Below, piece by piece: positions 17,630 to 26,705 of a stretch of 64,000 nucleotides of DNA. The notes below the pieces were generated by a model. The model did not search any database, had not been told where the DNA came from, and saw nothing but the letters and a program-made list of their open reading frames with translations. The translations under genes were made by a program, and so were the position numbers. Source of the DNA: Streptomyces sp. PTY087I2 (GTDB lineage Bacteria > Actinomycetota > Actinomycetes > Streptomycetales > Streptomycetaceae); the NCBI RefSeq assembly GCF_001687325.1, contig NZ_LZRD01000004.1, forward strand, positions 247,186-311,185. Reading direction: 5' to 3'. Each line of letters starts with the position of its first letter. The stretch's first letter is position 1.

Positions 17630-18466
17630 ATGCCCCAGCACACCTCCGGGTCTGACCGCGCGGCGAAACCACCGGTTGCGCGTGGCACTGTGCGCCCTCC
17701 CGCTCCCTCCTCCCTCGACGAGTTGTGGCGTTCCTACAAGACCACGGGAGACGAGCGGCTGCGGGAGCAGCTGATCCTGCACTACTCGCCGCTCGTGAAG
17801 TACGTCGCGGGCCGGGTGAGCGTGGGGCTGCCCTCCAACGTCGAGCAGGCCGACTTCGTCTCTTCCGGGGTCTTCGGACTGATCGACGCCATCGAGAAGT
17901 TCGACATCGAGCGGGCCATCAAGTTCGAGACGTACGCGATCACCAGGATCCGCGGCGCCATGATCGACGAACTCCGGGCACTGGACTGGATTCCGCGCTC
18001 CGTCCGGCAGAAGGCGCGGAACGTGGAGCGCGCGTACGCCACGCTGGAGGCACAGTTCCGGCGTACGCCCTCGGAGGCCGAGGTCGCCTCGGAGATGGGC
18101 ATCGCGCTGGAGGAACTGCACGCCGTTTTCAGCCAGTTGTCGCTGGCGAACGTCGTCGCCCTGGAAGAGCTGCTGCACGTCGGCGGCGAGGGCGGCGACC
18201 GGCTGAGCCTCATGGACACCCTGGAGGACACCGCCGCCGACAATCCGGTGGAGGTCGCCGAGGACCGCGAGCTGCGAAGACTGCTCGCCCGGGCCATCAA
18301 CACCCTCCCCGACCGCGAGAAGACGGTGGTGACCCTCTACTACTACGAGGGCCTCACCCTCGCGGAGATCGGGAACGTCCTCGGGGTGACCGAGAGCCGG
18401 GTCAGCCAGATCCACACCAAGTCCGTGCTCCAGCTCCGGGCGAAGCTGGCCGACGCGGGCCGCTGA
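17630..18466 (+). CDS. whiG: RNA polymerase sigma factor WhiG
   Basis: WhiG is the FliA-like sigma factor that commits aerial hyphae to sporulation, switching on whiH and whiI. The 278-residue protein has region 2 ([41 protein letters not shown]), a region 3 helix pair and region 4 with the helix-turn-helix [21 protein letters not shown] split across about 245-265. ATG 17630 follows CAAGG. It lies in an intergenic setting of its own: 254 bases separate it from dprA, and I see no gene in that gap. Confidence 0.97.
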   Translation: MPQHTSGSDRAAKPPVARGTVRPPAPSSLDELWRSYKTTGDERLREQLILHYSPLVKYVAGRVSVGLPSNVEQADFVSSGVFGLIDAIEKFDIERAIKFETYAITRIRGAMIDELRALDWIPRSVRQKARNVERAYATLEAQFRRTPSEAEVASEMGIALEELHAVFSQLSLANVVALEELLHVGGEGGDRLSLMDTLEDTAADNPVEVAEDRELRRLLARAINTLPDREKTVVTLYYYEGLTLAEIGNVLGVTESRVSQIHTKSVLQLRAKLADAGR

Positions 18467-18579
18467 CGTCCCGCCGGTGTCCCCCTGCCCGGCGCACGTC
18501 GGCCGTCTCCAGGCACTTCGCCGTCCCTCTCCGGCCGTCCGATCGGTGGCTGTGCCCTTCCTCCGCGCGCCCGCCGCCG

Positions 18580-18585
18580 TAGAGT
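18580..18585 (+). promoter_or_regulatory. Candidate -10 element for a leaderless tetR transcript
   Basis: TAGAGT ends six bases before the GTG at 18592, so transcription would start at the start codon itself. No Shine-Dalgarno sequence precedes the GTG. The -35 region is not convincing. Confidence 0.4.
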
Positions 18586-18591
18586 GGATGC

Positions 18592-19173
18592 GTGCCCAGG
18601 ATTCGAGCGGCCTCCGTGGCCGAGCACCGGACCATGCAGCGCGGCGCCCTCCTGGACGCCGCGCGCTCCCTGCTGTCCGAGGGCGGTACGGAAGCGTTGA
18701 CCTTCCCCGCACTCGCCGAGCGCACGGGCCTCGCGCGGTCCTCCGTGTACGAGTACTTCCGCTCCCGCGCCGCCGTCGTCGAGGAGCTGTGCGCCGTCGA
18801 CTTCCCCGTCTGGGCGGCCGAGGTCGAGAACGCCATGCAGCGCGCCGAGACGCCCGAGGCGAAGATCGAGGCGTATGTGCGCCGGCAGCTCGACCTCGTC
18901 GGCGACCGCCGCCACCGCGCGGTCGTCGCCATCTCCGCGAGCGAGCTGGACGCCGGCGCCCGGGAGAAGATCCGGGCCGCGCACGGCGGGCTGATCGCCA
19001 TGATCGTCGAAGCGCTCGGCGATCTGGGCCATACGCAGCCGAGGCTGGCCGCCATGCTCCTCCAGGGGTCGGTCGACGCCGCCGTACGCCGGATCGAACT
19101 GGGTGTCGCCGAAGAGCCGGGCGTCATCGCGGACACCGCCGTCGCGATGGTCCTGCGCGGTGTGAGCGGCTGA
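18592..19173 (+). CDS. TetR family transcriptional regulator
   Basis: The 193-residue protein has a TetR DNA-binding domain at residues 17-60 (GALLDAARSLLSEGG, then LAERTGLARSSVYEYFRSR) and a helical ligand-binding part of unknown specificity. A TetR gene directly downstream of whiG is a conserved streptomycete arrangement as I recall, but no target is evident. GTG 18592 appears leaderless. Confidence 0.88.
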   Translation: MPRIRAASVAEHRTMQRGALLDAARSLLSEGGTEALTFPALAERTGLARSSVYEYFRSRAAVVEELCAVDFPVWAAEVENAMQRAETPEAKIEAYVRRQLDLVGDRRHRAVVAISASELDAGAREKIRAAHGGLIAMIVEALGDLGHTQPRLAAMLLQGSVDAAVRRIELGVAEEPGVIADTAVAMVLRGVSG

Positions 19174-19220
19174 CCCGCCCTTGCCTCCGGCGGAACGCCC
19201 CGCCGCTTCCCGAACCGGGG

Positions 19221-19372
19221 CTCTGCCCCGGACCCCGCTCCTCAAGCGCCGGAGGGGCTGGGGGGTGGGTGCGGCTCTGCCCCGGACCCCGTTTTTCGAA
19301 CGCCGGAGGAGCTGGGTGGTGGGTGCGGCTCCGCCCCGGACCCCGCTCCTCGAACGCCGGAGGGGCTGGGCG
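19221..19372. repeat. 54-bp tandem repeat of a common streptomycete interspersed sequence
   Basis: Units begin at 19221, 19275 and 19329, exactly 54 bases apart. Each contains the G+C-rich core GCCCCGGACCCCG followed by a stretch like CGCCGGAGGGGCTG. Sequences of this type are scattered between genes in many streptomycetes (recollection). Being 18 codons long, the unit stays open in the minus frame and forms the C-terminus of the M23-like protein. Confidence 0.85.
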
Positions 19373-20102
19373 GGCCCGGCTCCGGCACCCCGAACACCGG
19401 CAGCAACCGCGAAGGCCCTCTCCGTAACAGTCCGGGCGGCAGCAGCGAGAGCGGGTCCAGATAGGCGTCCCCGCGCCGCAGCCCCCAGTGCAGGCAGCCC
19501 GCCGCACAGTGGAACGGCCCCGCCTCCAGCACCGCGACCGGCTGGCCCGCGCGCACGTTCGCGCCCTTCTCGACCAGCGACCGCACCGGCTCGTACGTGG
19601 TGCGCAGCGGCGGCGAACCGCTCCCGGCCACCTCGATGGCGAGCACCCCGCGTCCCGCCACCCGCCCCGCGAACGACACCCGGCCGTCGGCGGCGGCCAG
19701 CACCCGGGCGCCCGGCTCCGCCGCGAGGTCCACGCCGCGGTGGCCGGGCCCGTACGGACCGGCGGGCGGCTCCCACCCCCGTAACAGCGCAGGCCTCCCC
19801 GCCAGCGGCCAGCTCCGCGCCCCGCTGTCCGTGTCCAGGTCGTCTGTGACCCGTCCGTCTGTGTCCCGGCCGCCCGTGTCCCCGTCGCCCGTGTCCACAT
19901 CGGCATCCGCGCCGGCATCCGCATCCGCATCCGGAAGCGACACCGACGCCCCGGCCGGCACGACAGCCGTGTCCGGCACGGACTGCCCTGCCAGCCCAGC
20001 CGGACCGGCCGGTAGCAGTACGTACAGCAGCAGCCCCAGGAACAGGAGCAACAGCAGGGGACGGTGGGCGGGGAAGCGGCGTGGGCCGGGCTGGTGGCGC
20101 AT
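19242..20102 (-). CDS. Membrane-anchored M23 (LytM-like) peptidase-family protein with repeat-derived C-terminus
   Basis: The 286-residue protein has an N-terminal membrane helix (LLLLLFLGLLLYVLL, about 15-32) and an Asp/Gly/Ala-rich extracellular linker. An M23 domain follows, with HRGVDLAAEPGARVLAAADG and CLHWGL. The second site reads HWG instead of the catalytic HxH, so it may be inactive or divergent. The last 40 residues are two copies of an 18-residue repeat (GAEPHPPP type) translated from the intergenic 54-bp repeat. Start at 20102 has GGTGG upstream; 20114 is an alternative. Confidence 0.75.
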   Translation of the reverse strand: MRHQPGPRRFPAHRPLLLLLFLGLLLYVLLPAGPAGLAGQSVPDTAVVPAGASVSLPDADADAGADADVDTGDGDTGGRDTDGRVTDDLDTDSGARSWPLAGRPALLRGWEPPAGPYGPGHRGVDLAAEPGARVLAAADGRVSFAGRVAGRGVLAIEVAGSGSPPLRTTYEPVRSLVEKGANVRAGQPVAVLEAGPFHCAAGCLHWGLRRGDAYLDPLSLLPPGLLRRGPSRLLPVFGVPEPGPPSPSGVRGAGSGAEPHPPPSSSGVRKTGSGAEPHPPPSPSGA

Positions 20103-20114
20103 GTCCGCCACCAT

Positions 20115-20424
20115 GTCCCGGAGGCCGGGATTCCGGGGATCATGGACCGTTCCTGTGGACTACTCGCCGGTTGTGGACATCCCCGTCACCCGCCCGTGGC
20201 ACTGCCGTCACCCGGCCATGGACATCGCCGTCACCCGGCACTCACCCGGTCCCGTACACTTCTTACGGCGATCCGGGTCACCGGGTCGACTTCGCACGCC
20301 CCGCCACCTCCCTCTTCCCGGAGGTGGCCGCGCTCCTCGGTCCCTCGTGGCACGGCGCGTCGGGGCGTCAGGCGCGAACGCAAACCTGCGGTCGCGATAA
20401 CCGAGTACCTCAAGGAGTACGGCC
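20115..20424. other. Intergenic region upstream of rpsB
   Basis: This divergent gap must contain the rpsB promoter. The sequence GCCGTCACCCGG and close variants recur at about 20200, 20228 and nearby. TACACT at about 20254 is a possible -10 but lacks a clear -35. No coding signal is visible. Confidence 0.4.
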
Positions 20425-21333
20425 ATGGCCGTCGTCACGATGCGGGAGCTGCTGGAAAGCGGCGTCCACTTCGGTCACCAGACCCGTCGCTGGAACCCGA
20501 AGATGAAGCGCTTCATCTTCACCGAGCGCAACGGCATCTACATCATCGACCTGCTCCAGTCGCTGTCGTACATCGACCGCGCCTACGAGTTCGTCAAGGA
20601 GACCGTCGCCCACGGCGGCTCCATCATGTTCGTGGGTACGAAGAAGCAGGCCCAGGAGGCCATCGCCGAGCAGGCGACGCGCGTCGGCATGCCGTACGTC
20701 AACCAGCGTTGGCTCGGTGGCATGCTCACCAACTTCTCCACCGTCTACAAGCGCCTCCAGCGCCTGAAGGAGCTGGAGCTCATCGACTTCGAGGACGTGG
20801 CCGCCTCCGGCCTCACCAAGAAGGAGCTCCTGGTCCTCTCGCGCGAGAAGGCCAAGCTGGAGAAGACCCTCGGTGGTATCCGCGAGATGCAGAAGGTGCC
20901 CAGCGCCGTCTGGATCGTCGACACCAAGAAGGAGCACATCGCCGTCGGTGAGGCGCGCAAGCTCCACATCCCGGTCGTCGCGATCCTCGACACCAACTGC
21001 GACCCCGACGAGGTCGACTACAAGATTCCGGGCAACGACGACGCGATCCGCTCCGTCACCCTGCTCACCCGCGTGATCGCCGACGCCGTCGCCGAGGGCC
21101 TCATCGCCCGCTCCGGTGCCGCCACCGGTGACTCGAAGCCGGGCGAGAAGGCCGCCGGCGAGCCCCTCGCCGAGTGGGAGCGCGACCTGCTCGAGGGCGA
21201 CAAGAAGGACGAGACCGCGGCTGCCGCCGAGGCCCAGTCCTCCGCCGAGACCGAGAAGGTCGCCGACGCCGAGAAGCCGGCCGAGGCCGTCGCCGAGGCC
21301 GAGGCTCCGGCCGCGGACGCCGAGCAGGCCTGA
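20425..21333 (+). CDS. rpsB: 30S ribosomal protein S2
   Basis: S2 binds the 30S subunit late and interacts with S1. The 302-residue protein has the full fold ([55 protein letters not shown]). A C-terminal tail of about 50 Glu/Ala residues is typical of actinomycetes. ATG 20425 follows AAGGAG. It is followed by a hairpin and tsf. Confidence 0.98.
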   Translation: MAVVTMRELLESGVHFGHQTRRWNPKMKRFIFTERNGIYIIDLLQSLSYIDRAYEFVKETVAHGGSIMFVGTKKQAQEAIAEQATRVGMPYVNQRWLGGMLTNFSTVYKRLQRLKELELIDFEDVAASGLTKKELLVLSREKAKLEKTLGGIREMQKVPSAVWIVDTKKEHIAVGEARKLHIPVVAILDTNCDPDEVDYKIPGNDDAIRSVTLLTRVIADAVAEGLIARSGAATGDSKPGEKAAGEPLAEWERDLLEGDKKDETAAAAEAQSSAETEKVADAEKPAEAVAEAEAPAADAEQA

Positions 21334-21351
21334 CATCCGTCACGGCTGCTG

Positions 21352-21389
21352 ACGGCGGGGGCCGACGCCACACGCGTCCCCCCCGCCGT
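21352..21389 (+). terminator. Hairpin between rpsB and tsf
   Basis: A 10-bp perfect stem (21352-21361 with 21380-21389) encloses an 18-base loop. It probably gives partial termination or RNA stability so that S2 and EF-Ts can differ in amount. Confidence 0.6.
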
Positions 21390-21432
21390 TCACCCGTAGA
21401 TCTTTCAGACTTCGAGAGAGACATACAGACTC

Positions 21433-22269
21433 ATGGCGAACTACACCGCCGCTGACGTCAAGAAGCTCCGCGAGCTCACCGGCGCCGGCATGATGGACTG
21501 CAAGAAGGCGCTCGACGAGGCCGACGGCAACGTCGACAAGGCCGTCGAGGCGCTCCGTATCAAGGGCCAGAAGGGCGTCGCCAAGCGCGAGGGCCGTTCC
21601 GCCGAGAACGGCGCCGTCGTCTCCCTCATCTCCGAGGACAAGACGTCCGGCGTTCTGCTCGAGCTGAAGTGCGAGACGGACTTCGTCGCCAAGGGTGACA
21701 AGTTCCAGGCCGTCGCCAACACGCTCGCCGCGCACGTCGCCGCGACCTCCCCGGCCGACATCGCCGCGCTCCTCGCCTCCGAGATCGAGCCCGGCAAGAC
21801 CGTCCAGGCGTACGTCGACGAGGCCAACGCCAACCTCGGCGAGAAGATCGTCCTGGACCGCTTCGCGCAGTTCACCGGCGAGTACGTCTCCGTGTACATG
21901 CACCGCACCATGCCCGACCTGCCCCCGCAGATCGGTGTTCTGGTCGAGCTGGACAAGGCCGACGCCGAGCTGGCCAAGGGCATCGCGCAGCACATCGCCG
22001 CCTTCGCCCCGAAGTACCTGTCCCGCGAGGACGTCCCGGCCGAGGTCGTCGAGGCCGAGCGCCGCGTCGCCGAGGAGACCACCCGCGCCGAGGGCAAGCC
22101 CGAGGCCGCCCTCCCGAAGATCGTCGAGGGTCGGGTCAACGGCTTCTTCAAGGAGGCCACCCTCCTGGGCCAGCCGTACGCGCTGGACGCCAAGAAGTCC
22201 GTCCAGAAGGTCCTGGACGAGGCCGGTGTCACCCTGAAGCGCTTCTCGCGCATCAAGGTCGGCATCTGA
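21433..22269 (+). CDS. tsf: Translation elongation factor Ts
   Basis: EF-Ts regenerates GTP-bound EF-Tu. The 278-residue protein has the N-terminal UBA-like helix bundle (LRELTGAGMMDCKKALDEA) and the conserved ETDFVAKG segment of the core, with a C-terminal domain as usual. The start follows a purine-rich GAGAGAGA. It is co-directional with rpsB. Confidence 0.98.
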   Translation: MANYTAADVKKLRELTGAGMMDCKKALDEADGNVDKAVEALRIKGQKGVAKREGRSAENGAVVSLISEDKTSGVLLELKCETDFVAKGDKFQAVANTLAAHVAATSPADIAALLASEIEPGKTVQAYVDEANANLGEKIVLDRFAQFTGEYVSVYMHRTMPDLPPQIGVLVELDKADAELAKGIAQHIAAFAPKYLSREDVPAEVVEAERRVAEETTRAEGKPEAALPKIVEGRVNGFFKEATLLGQPYALDAKKSVQKVLDEAGVTLKRFSRIKVGI

Positions 22270-22286
22270 GTCCGTCCGGGCGAACA

Positions 22287-22312
22287 GCGTCGGACCCGAT
22301 AGGGTCTGACGC
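22287..22312 (+). terminator. Terminator after tsf
   Basis: An 11-bp stem with one G-T pair (22287-22297 with 22302-22312) closes on GATA. It ends the rpsB-tsf unit. Confidence 0.75.
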
Positions 22313-22358
22313 AGTCGACGGCCGCACCCACGCCGGACGACCGCAGATCTGACGAGGA

Positions 22359-22401
22359 GGCCATTGCCGCTGTAGGGACATCAGACCCACCGGCAATGGC
22401 C
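22359..22401 (+). promoter_or_regulatory. Inverted repeat in the pyrH leader
   Basis: GGCCATTGCCG (22359-22369) is perfectly inverted at 22391-22401, with a 21-base loop, followed by TTCTTCGT and then the pyrH ribosome site. The position suggests an attenuator or intrinsic terminator controlling pyrH-frr-cdsA. Confidence 0.6.
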
Positions 22402-22430
22402 TTCTTCGTATGTGCACGAGGAGAATTTCC

Positions 22431-23207
22431 ATGGACAAGGGCGCGGACGCCATTCAGGCCGACGACAAGCGCGACGACGACAAGGGTTCCGGGCGCTTCA
22501 TGCTGAAGCTCTCCGGTGAGGCATTCGCCGGCGGCGGCGGTCTCGGCGTCGACCCCGACGTCGTGCACACCATCGCCCGCGAGATCGCCGCCGTCGTCCG
22601 CGACGGCGCCCAGATCGCGGTGGTCATCGGAGGAGGCAACTTCTTCCGTGGTGCCGAGCTTCAGCAGCGCGGCATGGACCGGGCCCGGTCCGACTACATG
22701 GGCATGCTCGGCACCGTCATGAACTGCCTGGCGCTCCAGGACTTCCTGGAGAAGGAAGGCATCGACTCGCGCGTCCAGACCGCCATCACCATGGGCCAGG
22801 TCGCCGAGCCGTACATCCCGCTCCGTGCCGTACGGCACCTGGAGAAGGGGCGCGTGGTGATCTTCGGCGCCGGTATGGGCATGCCCTACTTCTCCACCGA
22901 CACCACCGCCGCGCAGCGCGCCCTGGAGATCGACGCCGAGGCGCTGCTCATGGGGAAGAACGGTGTGGACGGGGTCTACGACTCCGACCCCAAGACCAAC
23001 CCCGGCGCGGTGAAGTTCGACGCACTGGAGTACGGCGAGGTGATCGCCCGCGACCTGAAGGTCGCCGATGCCACCGCCATCACGCTCTGCCGTGACAACA
23101 AGCTGCCGATCCTCGTCTTCGAGCTGACCGCCCTGGGCAATATCGCTCGCGCGGTCAAGGGTGAGAAGATCGGCACGCTCGTGAGCGACGAGAGCACCCG
23201 GGCCTGA
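22431..23207 (+). CDS. pyrH: UMP kinase
   Basis: UMP kinase phosphorylates UMP to UDP in pyrimidine synthesis and belongs to the amino-acid-kinase fold. The 258-residue protein shows [11 protein letters not shown], the IGGGNFFRG loop and [18 protein letters not shown] 22431 has GAGGAG upstream. The charged first 20 residues ([19 protein letters not shown]) are a variable actinobacterial extension. frr follows after about 120 bases. Confidence 0.97.
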   Translation: MDKGADAIQADDKRDDDKGSGRFMLKLSGEAFAGGGGLGVDPDVVHTIAREIAAVVRDGAQIAVVIGGGNFFRGAELQQRGMDRARSDYMGMLGTVMNCLALQDFLEKEGIDSRVQTAITMGQVAEPYIPLRAVRHLEKGRVVIFGAGMGMPYFSTDTTAAQRALEIDAEALLMGKNGVDGVYDSDPKTNPGAVKFDALEYGEVIARDLKVADATAITLCRDNKLPILVFELTALGNIARAVKGEKIGTLVSDESTRA

Positions 23208-23330
23208 CGGCCCCCCAGGATGGACAACGGCCTGCCGGTCGGACACCGTGCAGGTGAGGACGCGACGCAGGACCCGCAGGGGCGCGGCGATGACGACGCC
23301 GGGCCCACCCAAGACACGCAGGAGCACGTG

Positions 23331-23888
23331 GTGATCGAAGAAATCCTCCTCGAGGCCGAGGAGAAGATGGAGAAGGCCGTTGTCGTCGCGAAAGAGGACT
23401 TCGCCGCGATCCGTACCGGCCGTGCGCACCCGGCGATGTTCAACAAGATCGTCGCCGACTACTACGGCGCGCTGACCCCGATCAACCAGCTGGCCTCGTT
23501 CTCGGTTCCCGAGCCGCGGATGGCCGTCGTGACGCCGTTCGACAAGACCGCTCTGCGCAACATCGAGCAGGCGATCCGCGACTCCGACCTCGGCGTCAAC
23601 CCGAGCAACGACGGCAACATCATCCGGGTGACCTTCCCCGAGCTCACCCAGGACCGCCGCAAGGAGTACATCAAGGTCGCCAAGACCAAGGCCGAGGACT
23701 CCAAGATCTCGATCCGCTCCATCCGCCGCAAGGCCAAGGAGAACCTCGACAAGCTCGTCAAGGACAAGGAGTCCGGCGAGGACGAGGTGCGCCGCGCCGA
23801 GAAGGAGCTCGACGACACCACCGCGAAGTACGTCGCGCAGGTGGACGAGCTGCTCAAGCACAAGGAAGCCGAGCTGCTCGAAGTCTGA
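23331..23888 (+). CDS. frr: Ribosome recycling factor
   Basis: RRF splits post-termination ribosomes together with EF-G. The 185-residue length is exactly canonical, with [13 protein letters not shown] and a C-terminal helix bundle (KRRK-type basic patch, [13 protein letters not shown]). The frame is open further upstream to 23220, but GTG 23331 with GGAGCACG upstream gives the standard N-terminus [17 protein letters not shown]. The stop overlaps the cdsA start (TGATG). Confidence 0.97.
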   Translation: MIEEILLEAEEKMEKAVVVAKEDFAAIRTGRAHPAMFNKIVADYYGALTPINQLASFSVPEPRMAVVTPFDKTALRNIEQAIRDSDLGVNPSNDGNIIRVTFPELTQDRRKEYIKVAKTKAEDSKISIRSIRRKAKENLDKLVKDKESGEDEVRRAEKELDDTTAKYVAQVDELLKHKEAELLEV

Positions 23889-24982
23889 TGAACGACTCTT
23901 CCTGGGGCGCCCCGCAAGGAGCCGGATACTGGGGCACGCCCGAGATGAGGGCTGCCCCGGCGGGTCCTGCCCACGATGTGCACGGCGCCCAGCAGACTCG
24001 GCCCATGCCCATCGTGCCGGACGTTCCCGACGCAGGTAGAGACGCAGACAGAGAGCCGCAGAGCCGCGACGACCGGGACGGGGCCGCGCACATCAGCGGC
24101 CCCCTGTTCCGTGACGAGATGCCGCAGGAGCCCATGTCCACCCCGCTGCCGTCCCCGCCGCAGAAGAAGCGCGCGGGGCGTGATCTGCGCGCCGCCATAG
24201 GGGTCGGCGTGGGTCTCGGCGCCGTCATCGGCGTCTCGCTGTTCATCGTGAAGGCCGTCTTCATCGGCGTCATAGTGATCGCCGTCGTCGTCGGCCTCTG
24301 GGAGCTCACCTCCCGTCTCCAGGAGCGCAAGGGCATCAAGGCGCCCCTGATCCCGCTGGCCGTCGGCGGAGCCGCGATGGTTATCGCCGGTTACGCCCGG
24401 GGCCCCGAGGGAGCCTGGGTCGCCATGGCCCTGACCGCCCTCGCGGTGCTGGTCTGGCGGATGACCGAGCCACCGGAGGGATATCTCAAGGACGTCACCG
24501 CCGGGGTCTTCGCGGCGTTCTACGTCCCCTTCCTGGCCACCTTCGTCGCCCTGCTGCTGACGGCGGACGACGGGCCGTGGCGGGTCCTGACCTTCCTCGT
24601 CCTCACGGTGGTCAGTGACACCGGGGCGTACGCGGTCGGCTGGCGGTTCGGCAAGCACAAGCTCGCTCCGCGCATCAGCCCCGGCAAGACCCGTGAGGGG
24701 CTGCTCGGCGCGGTCGCCTTCGCCATGGTCGCCGGCGCGCTCTGCATGGAGTTCCTGATCGACGACGGCGCCTGGTGGCAGGGCCTGCTGCTCGGCCTCG
24801 CGGTCGCGGCCAGCGCCACCCTGGGCGACCTGGGCGAGTCCATGATCAAGCGGGACCTCGGGATCAAGGACATGGGCACCCTGCTCCCCGGCCACGGCGG
24901 CATCATGGACCGGCTGGACTCGCTCCTGCCGACCGCACCGGTCGTGTGGCTGCTGCTGGTGCTGTTCGTCGGTTCCGGCTGA
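23888..24982 (+). CDS. cdsA: Phosphatidate cytidylyltransferase (CDP-diglyceride synthase)
   Basis: CdsA makes CDP-diacylglycerol from phosphatidate and CTP, the branch point of phospholipid synthesis. The 364-residue protein has a hydrophilic Pro/Arg/Asp-rich N-terminal extension of about 95 residues. About eight membrane helices follow, and the family signature starts SMIKRDLGIKDMG and continues to PGHGGIMDRLD. ISPGKTREG marks a conserved loop. It overlaps frr by one base, so the two are translationally coupled. Confidence 0.95.
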   Translation: MNDSSWGAPQGAGYWGTPEMRAAPAGPAHDVHGAQQTRPMPIVPDVPDAGRDADREPQSRDDRDGAAHISGPLFRDEMPQEPMSTPLPSPPQKKRAGRDLRAAIGVGVGLGAVIGVSLFIVKAVFIGVIVIAVVVGLWELTSRLQERKGIKAPLIPLAVGGAAMVIAGYARGPEGAWVAMALTALAVLVWRMTEPPEGYLKDVTAGVFAAFYVPFLATFVALLLTADDGPWRVLTFLVLTVVSDTGAYAVGWRFGKHKLAPRISPGKTREGLLGAVAFAMVAGALCMEFLIDDGAWWQGLLLGLAVAASATLGDLGESMIKRDLGIKDMGTLLPGHGGIMDRLDSLLPTAPVVWLLLVLFVGSG

Positions 24983-25091
24983 CCGCCACGGCACCCCGGG
25001 ACCCCGTCCCACCTGCACGTTCCACGAGTGAGGGTCCGTCGTCCACAGGGCGGCGGGCCCTCACCCGTATGTCTGCGACACTGGATGAACC

Positions 25092-26198
25092 ATGCCTAAG
25101 CCCGGAGAACTCACTTTCGTCGCGCCCCGCGGAGCCAAGAAGCCGCCGCGGCACCTCGCCGACCTCACGCCCGCCGAGCGCAAGGAAGCGGTCGCCGCGA
25201 CCGGCGAGAAGCCGTTCCGCGCCCAGCAGCTCTCGCAGCACTACTTCGCGCGGTACGCGCACGACCCGGCGGAGTGGACCAACATCCCGGCCGCGTCGCG
25301 GGAGAAGCTCGCCGAGGCGCTGTTCCCCGAGCTGATGTCCGTCATCCGGCACATCAGCTGCGACGACGACACCACCCGTAAAACCCTGTGGAAGCTGCAC
25401 GACGGGACGCTCGTCGAGTCCGTCCTGATGCGCTATCCGGAGCGCGTCACGATGTGCATCTCCTCGCAGGCCGGCTGCGGGATGAACTGCCCCTTCTGCG
25501 CCACGGGGCAGGCCGGTCTCGACCGCAATCTGTCGACCGCCGAGATCGTGCACCAGATCGTCGACGGCATGCGCGCCCTGCGCGACGGCGAGGTGCCCGG
25601 CGGTCCCGCCCGGCTCTCCAACATCGTCTTCATGGGCATGGGCGAGCCCCTCGCCAACTACAAGCGGGTCGTCGGCGCCATCCGCCGGCTCACCGACCCC
25701 GAGCCGGACGGCCTCGGTCTCTCGCAGCGCGGGATCACCGTCTCCACCGTGGGCCTCGTCCCGGCCATGCTGCGCTTCGCCGACGAGGGCTTCAAGTGCC
25801 GCCTCGCCGTCTCGCTGCACGCCCCGGACGACGAGCTCCGCGACACCCTGGTCCCCGTCAACACCCGGTGGAAGGTCCGCGAGGTCCTGGACGCCGCCTG
25901 GGAGTACGCCGAGAAGTCCGGCCGCCGGATCTCCATCGAGTACGCCCTGATCCGCGACATCAACGACCAGGCCTGGCGCGGCGACCTGCTCGGCCGGCTC
26001 CTCAAGGGCAAGCGGGTGCACGTCAACCTGATCCCGCTGAACCCCACGCCCGGCTCCAAGTGGACCGCCTCGCGCCCCGAGGACGAGAAGGCGTTCGTCG
26101 AGGCCATCGCGGCCCACGGCGTGCCCGTCACCGTCCGGGACACCCGCGGCCAGGAGATCGACGGGGCCTGCGGTCAGCTGGCGGCCTCCGAGCGTTAG
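25092..26198 (+). CDS. rlmN: 23S rRNA (adenine2503-C2)/tRNA A37 methyltransferase RlmN
   Basis: RlmN is a radical-SAM enzyme that methylates A2503 of 23S rRNA and A37 of some tRNAs. The 368-residue protein has the cluster motif CGMNCPFC near residues 130-137, [20 protein letters not shown], and the C-terminal Cys in DGACGQL that belongs to the catalytic pair. The stop codon TAG is formed by a TA target site plus the first G of an inserted inverted-repeat element. The protein appears full length, so the insertion is neutral. Confidence 0.97.
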   Translation: MPKPGELTFVAPRGAKKPPRHLADLTPAERKEAVAATGEKPFRAQQLSQHYFARYAHDPAEWTNIPAASREKLAEALFPELMSVIRHISCDDDTTRKTLWKLHDGTLVESVLMRYPERVTMCISSQAGCGMNCPFCATGQAGLDRNLSTAEIVHQIVDGMRALRDGEVPGGPARLSNIVFMGMGEPLANYKRVVGAIRRLTDPEPDGLGLSQRGITVSTVGLVPAMLRFADEGFKCRLAVSLHAPDDELRDTLVPVNTRWKVREVLDAAWEYAEKSGRRISIEYALIRDINDQAWRGDLLGRLLKGKRVHVNLIPLNPTPGSKWTASRPEDEKAFVEAIAAHGVPVTVRDTRGQEIDGACGQLAASER

Positions 26199-26398
26199 GG
26201 GGTGTCTTGTCGATCAGGCCGGATCAGGGAGCGGGGTCTGGTGCCGTGCATCGCAAGGCGGAGGAGGGAGTCGGATGGGGTCTCCCCTGCTCGAACGGAG
26301 TTGAGAGCTTGGGGAAGGAGCGTCGGCGACCGACGACAACGCCGCGAGGTGCGGTGCCAGGGCACGCGAGCCCGGCATGATCGGCAAGACACCCCCTA
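26196..26398. mobile_element. 199-bp MITE-like element flanked by TA
   Basis: Bases 26198-26396 are bounded by terminal inverted repeats. The left end reads GGGGGTGTCTTGTCGATCAG and the right end is its reverse complement with only two mismatches over about 25 bases. TA flanks both sides (26196-26197 and 26397-26398), the target duplication typical of IS630/Tc1-mariner elements. No transposase fits inside. It is therefore probably a non-autonomous element moved by an IS elsewhere. Confidence 0.8.
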
Positions 26399-26484
26399 GG
26401 GCCTGGCGTAGGAGGTTCTCGGGCGGGCGGCCTCCGGGCGCCGGAGTTCCCCGGCCTCTCCGGTCCGGCCGAAAACCGCCGGTG

Positions 26485-26490
26485 TAGCCT
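26485..26490 (+). promoter_or_regulatory. Candidate -10 of the thiamine transporter operon
   Basis: TAGCCT lies about 25 bases before the first conserved riboswitch bases, so a transcript starting near 26497 would carry the whole TPP aptamer. The -35 element is not clear. Confidence 0.4.
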
Positions 26491-26511
26491 GGGCCGAAAT
26501 CAACTTCATAT

Positions 26512-26612
26512 TCCGACAGGGGAGCGCCACAGCGCTGAGAGTGCGGCACCAAGGACAGGTTGGCCGCAGACCCTCTGAACCTCGCCCGGGTCATTCCGGG
26601 TAGGAAGTTCGG
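26512..26612 (+). promoter_or_regulatory. TPP (THI-element) riboswitch
   Basis: The conserved pieces occur in order: GGGGAGC (26519 on), GCTGAGAGTGCGGCACC, GACCCTCTGAACCT and CCCGGGTCATTCCGGGTAGGAAG. Those are the P2/J2-3, P4 and P5 landmarks of the thiamine pyrophosphate aptamer. It lies about 95 bases before the ATG of a thiamine-type ABC transporter, so expression should fall when thiamine pyrophosphate is plentiful. Confidence 0.95.
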
Positions 26613-26705
26613 ACCTTACTCAAGCTGTTGCGCCCTGCCCGCTTCCGGTTCGCCGGACAGCGGGCGGGGCCGCGTCTCTTCCTGGTCACCTCCAGGAGGA
26701 ATCAC

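Noticed and set aside
26496..26705. Small gene in the leader of the thiamine operon
   Set aside because: The sequence is fully explained by the TPP riboswitch and the ribosome site; open frames here are accidental.
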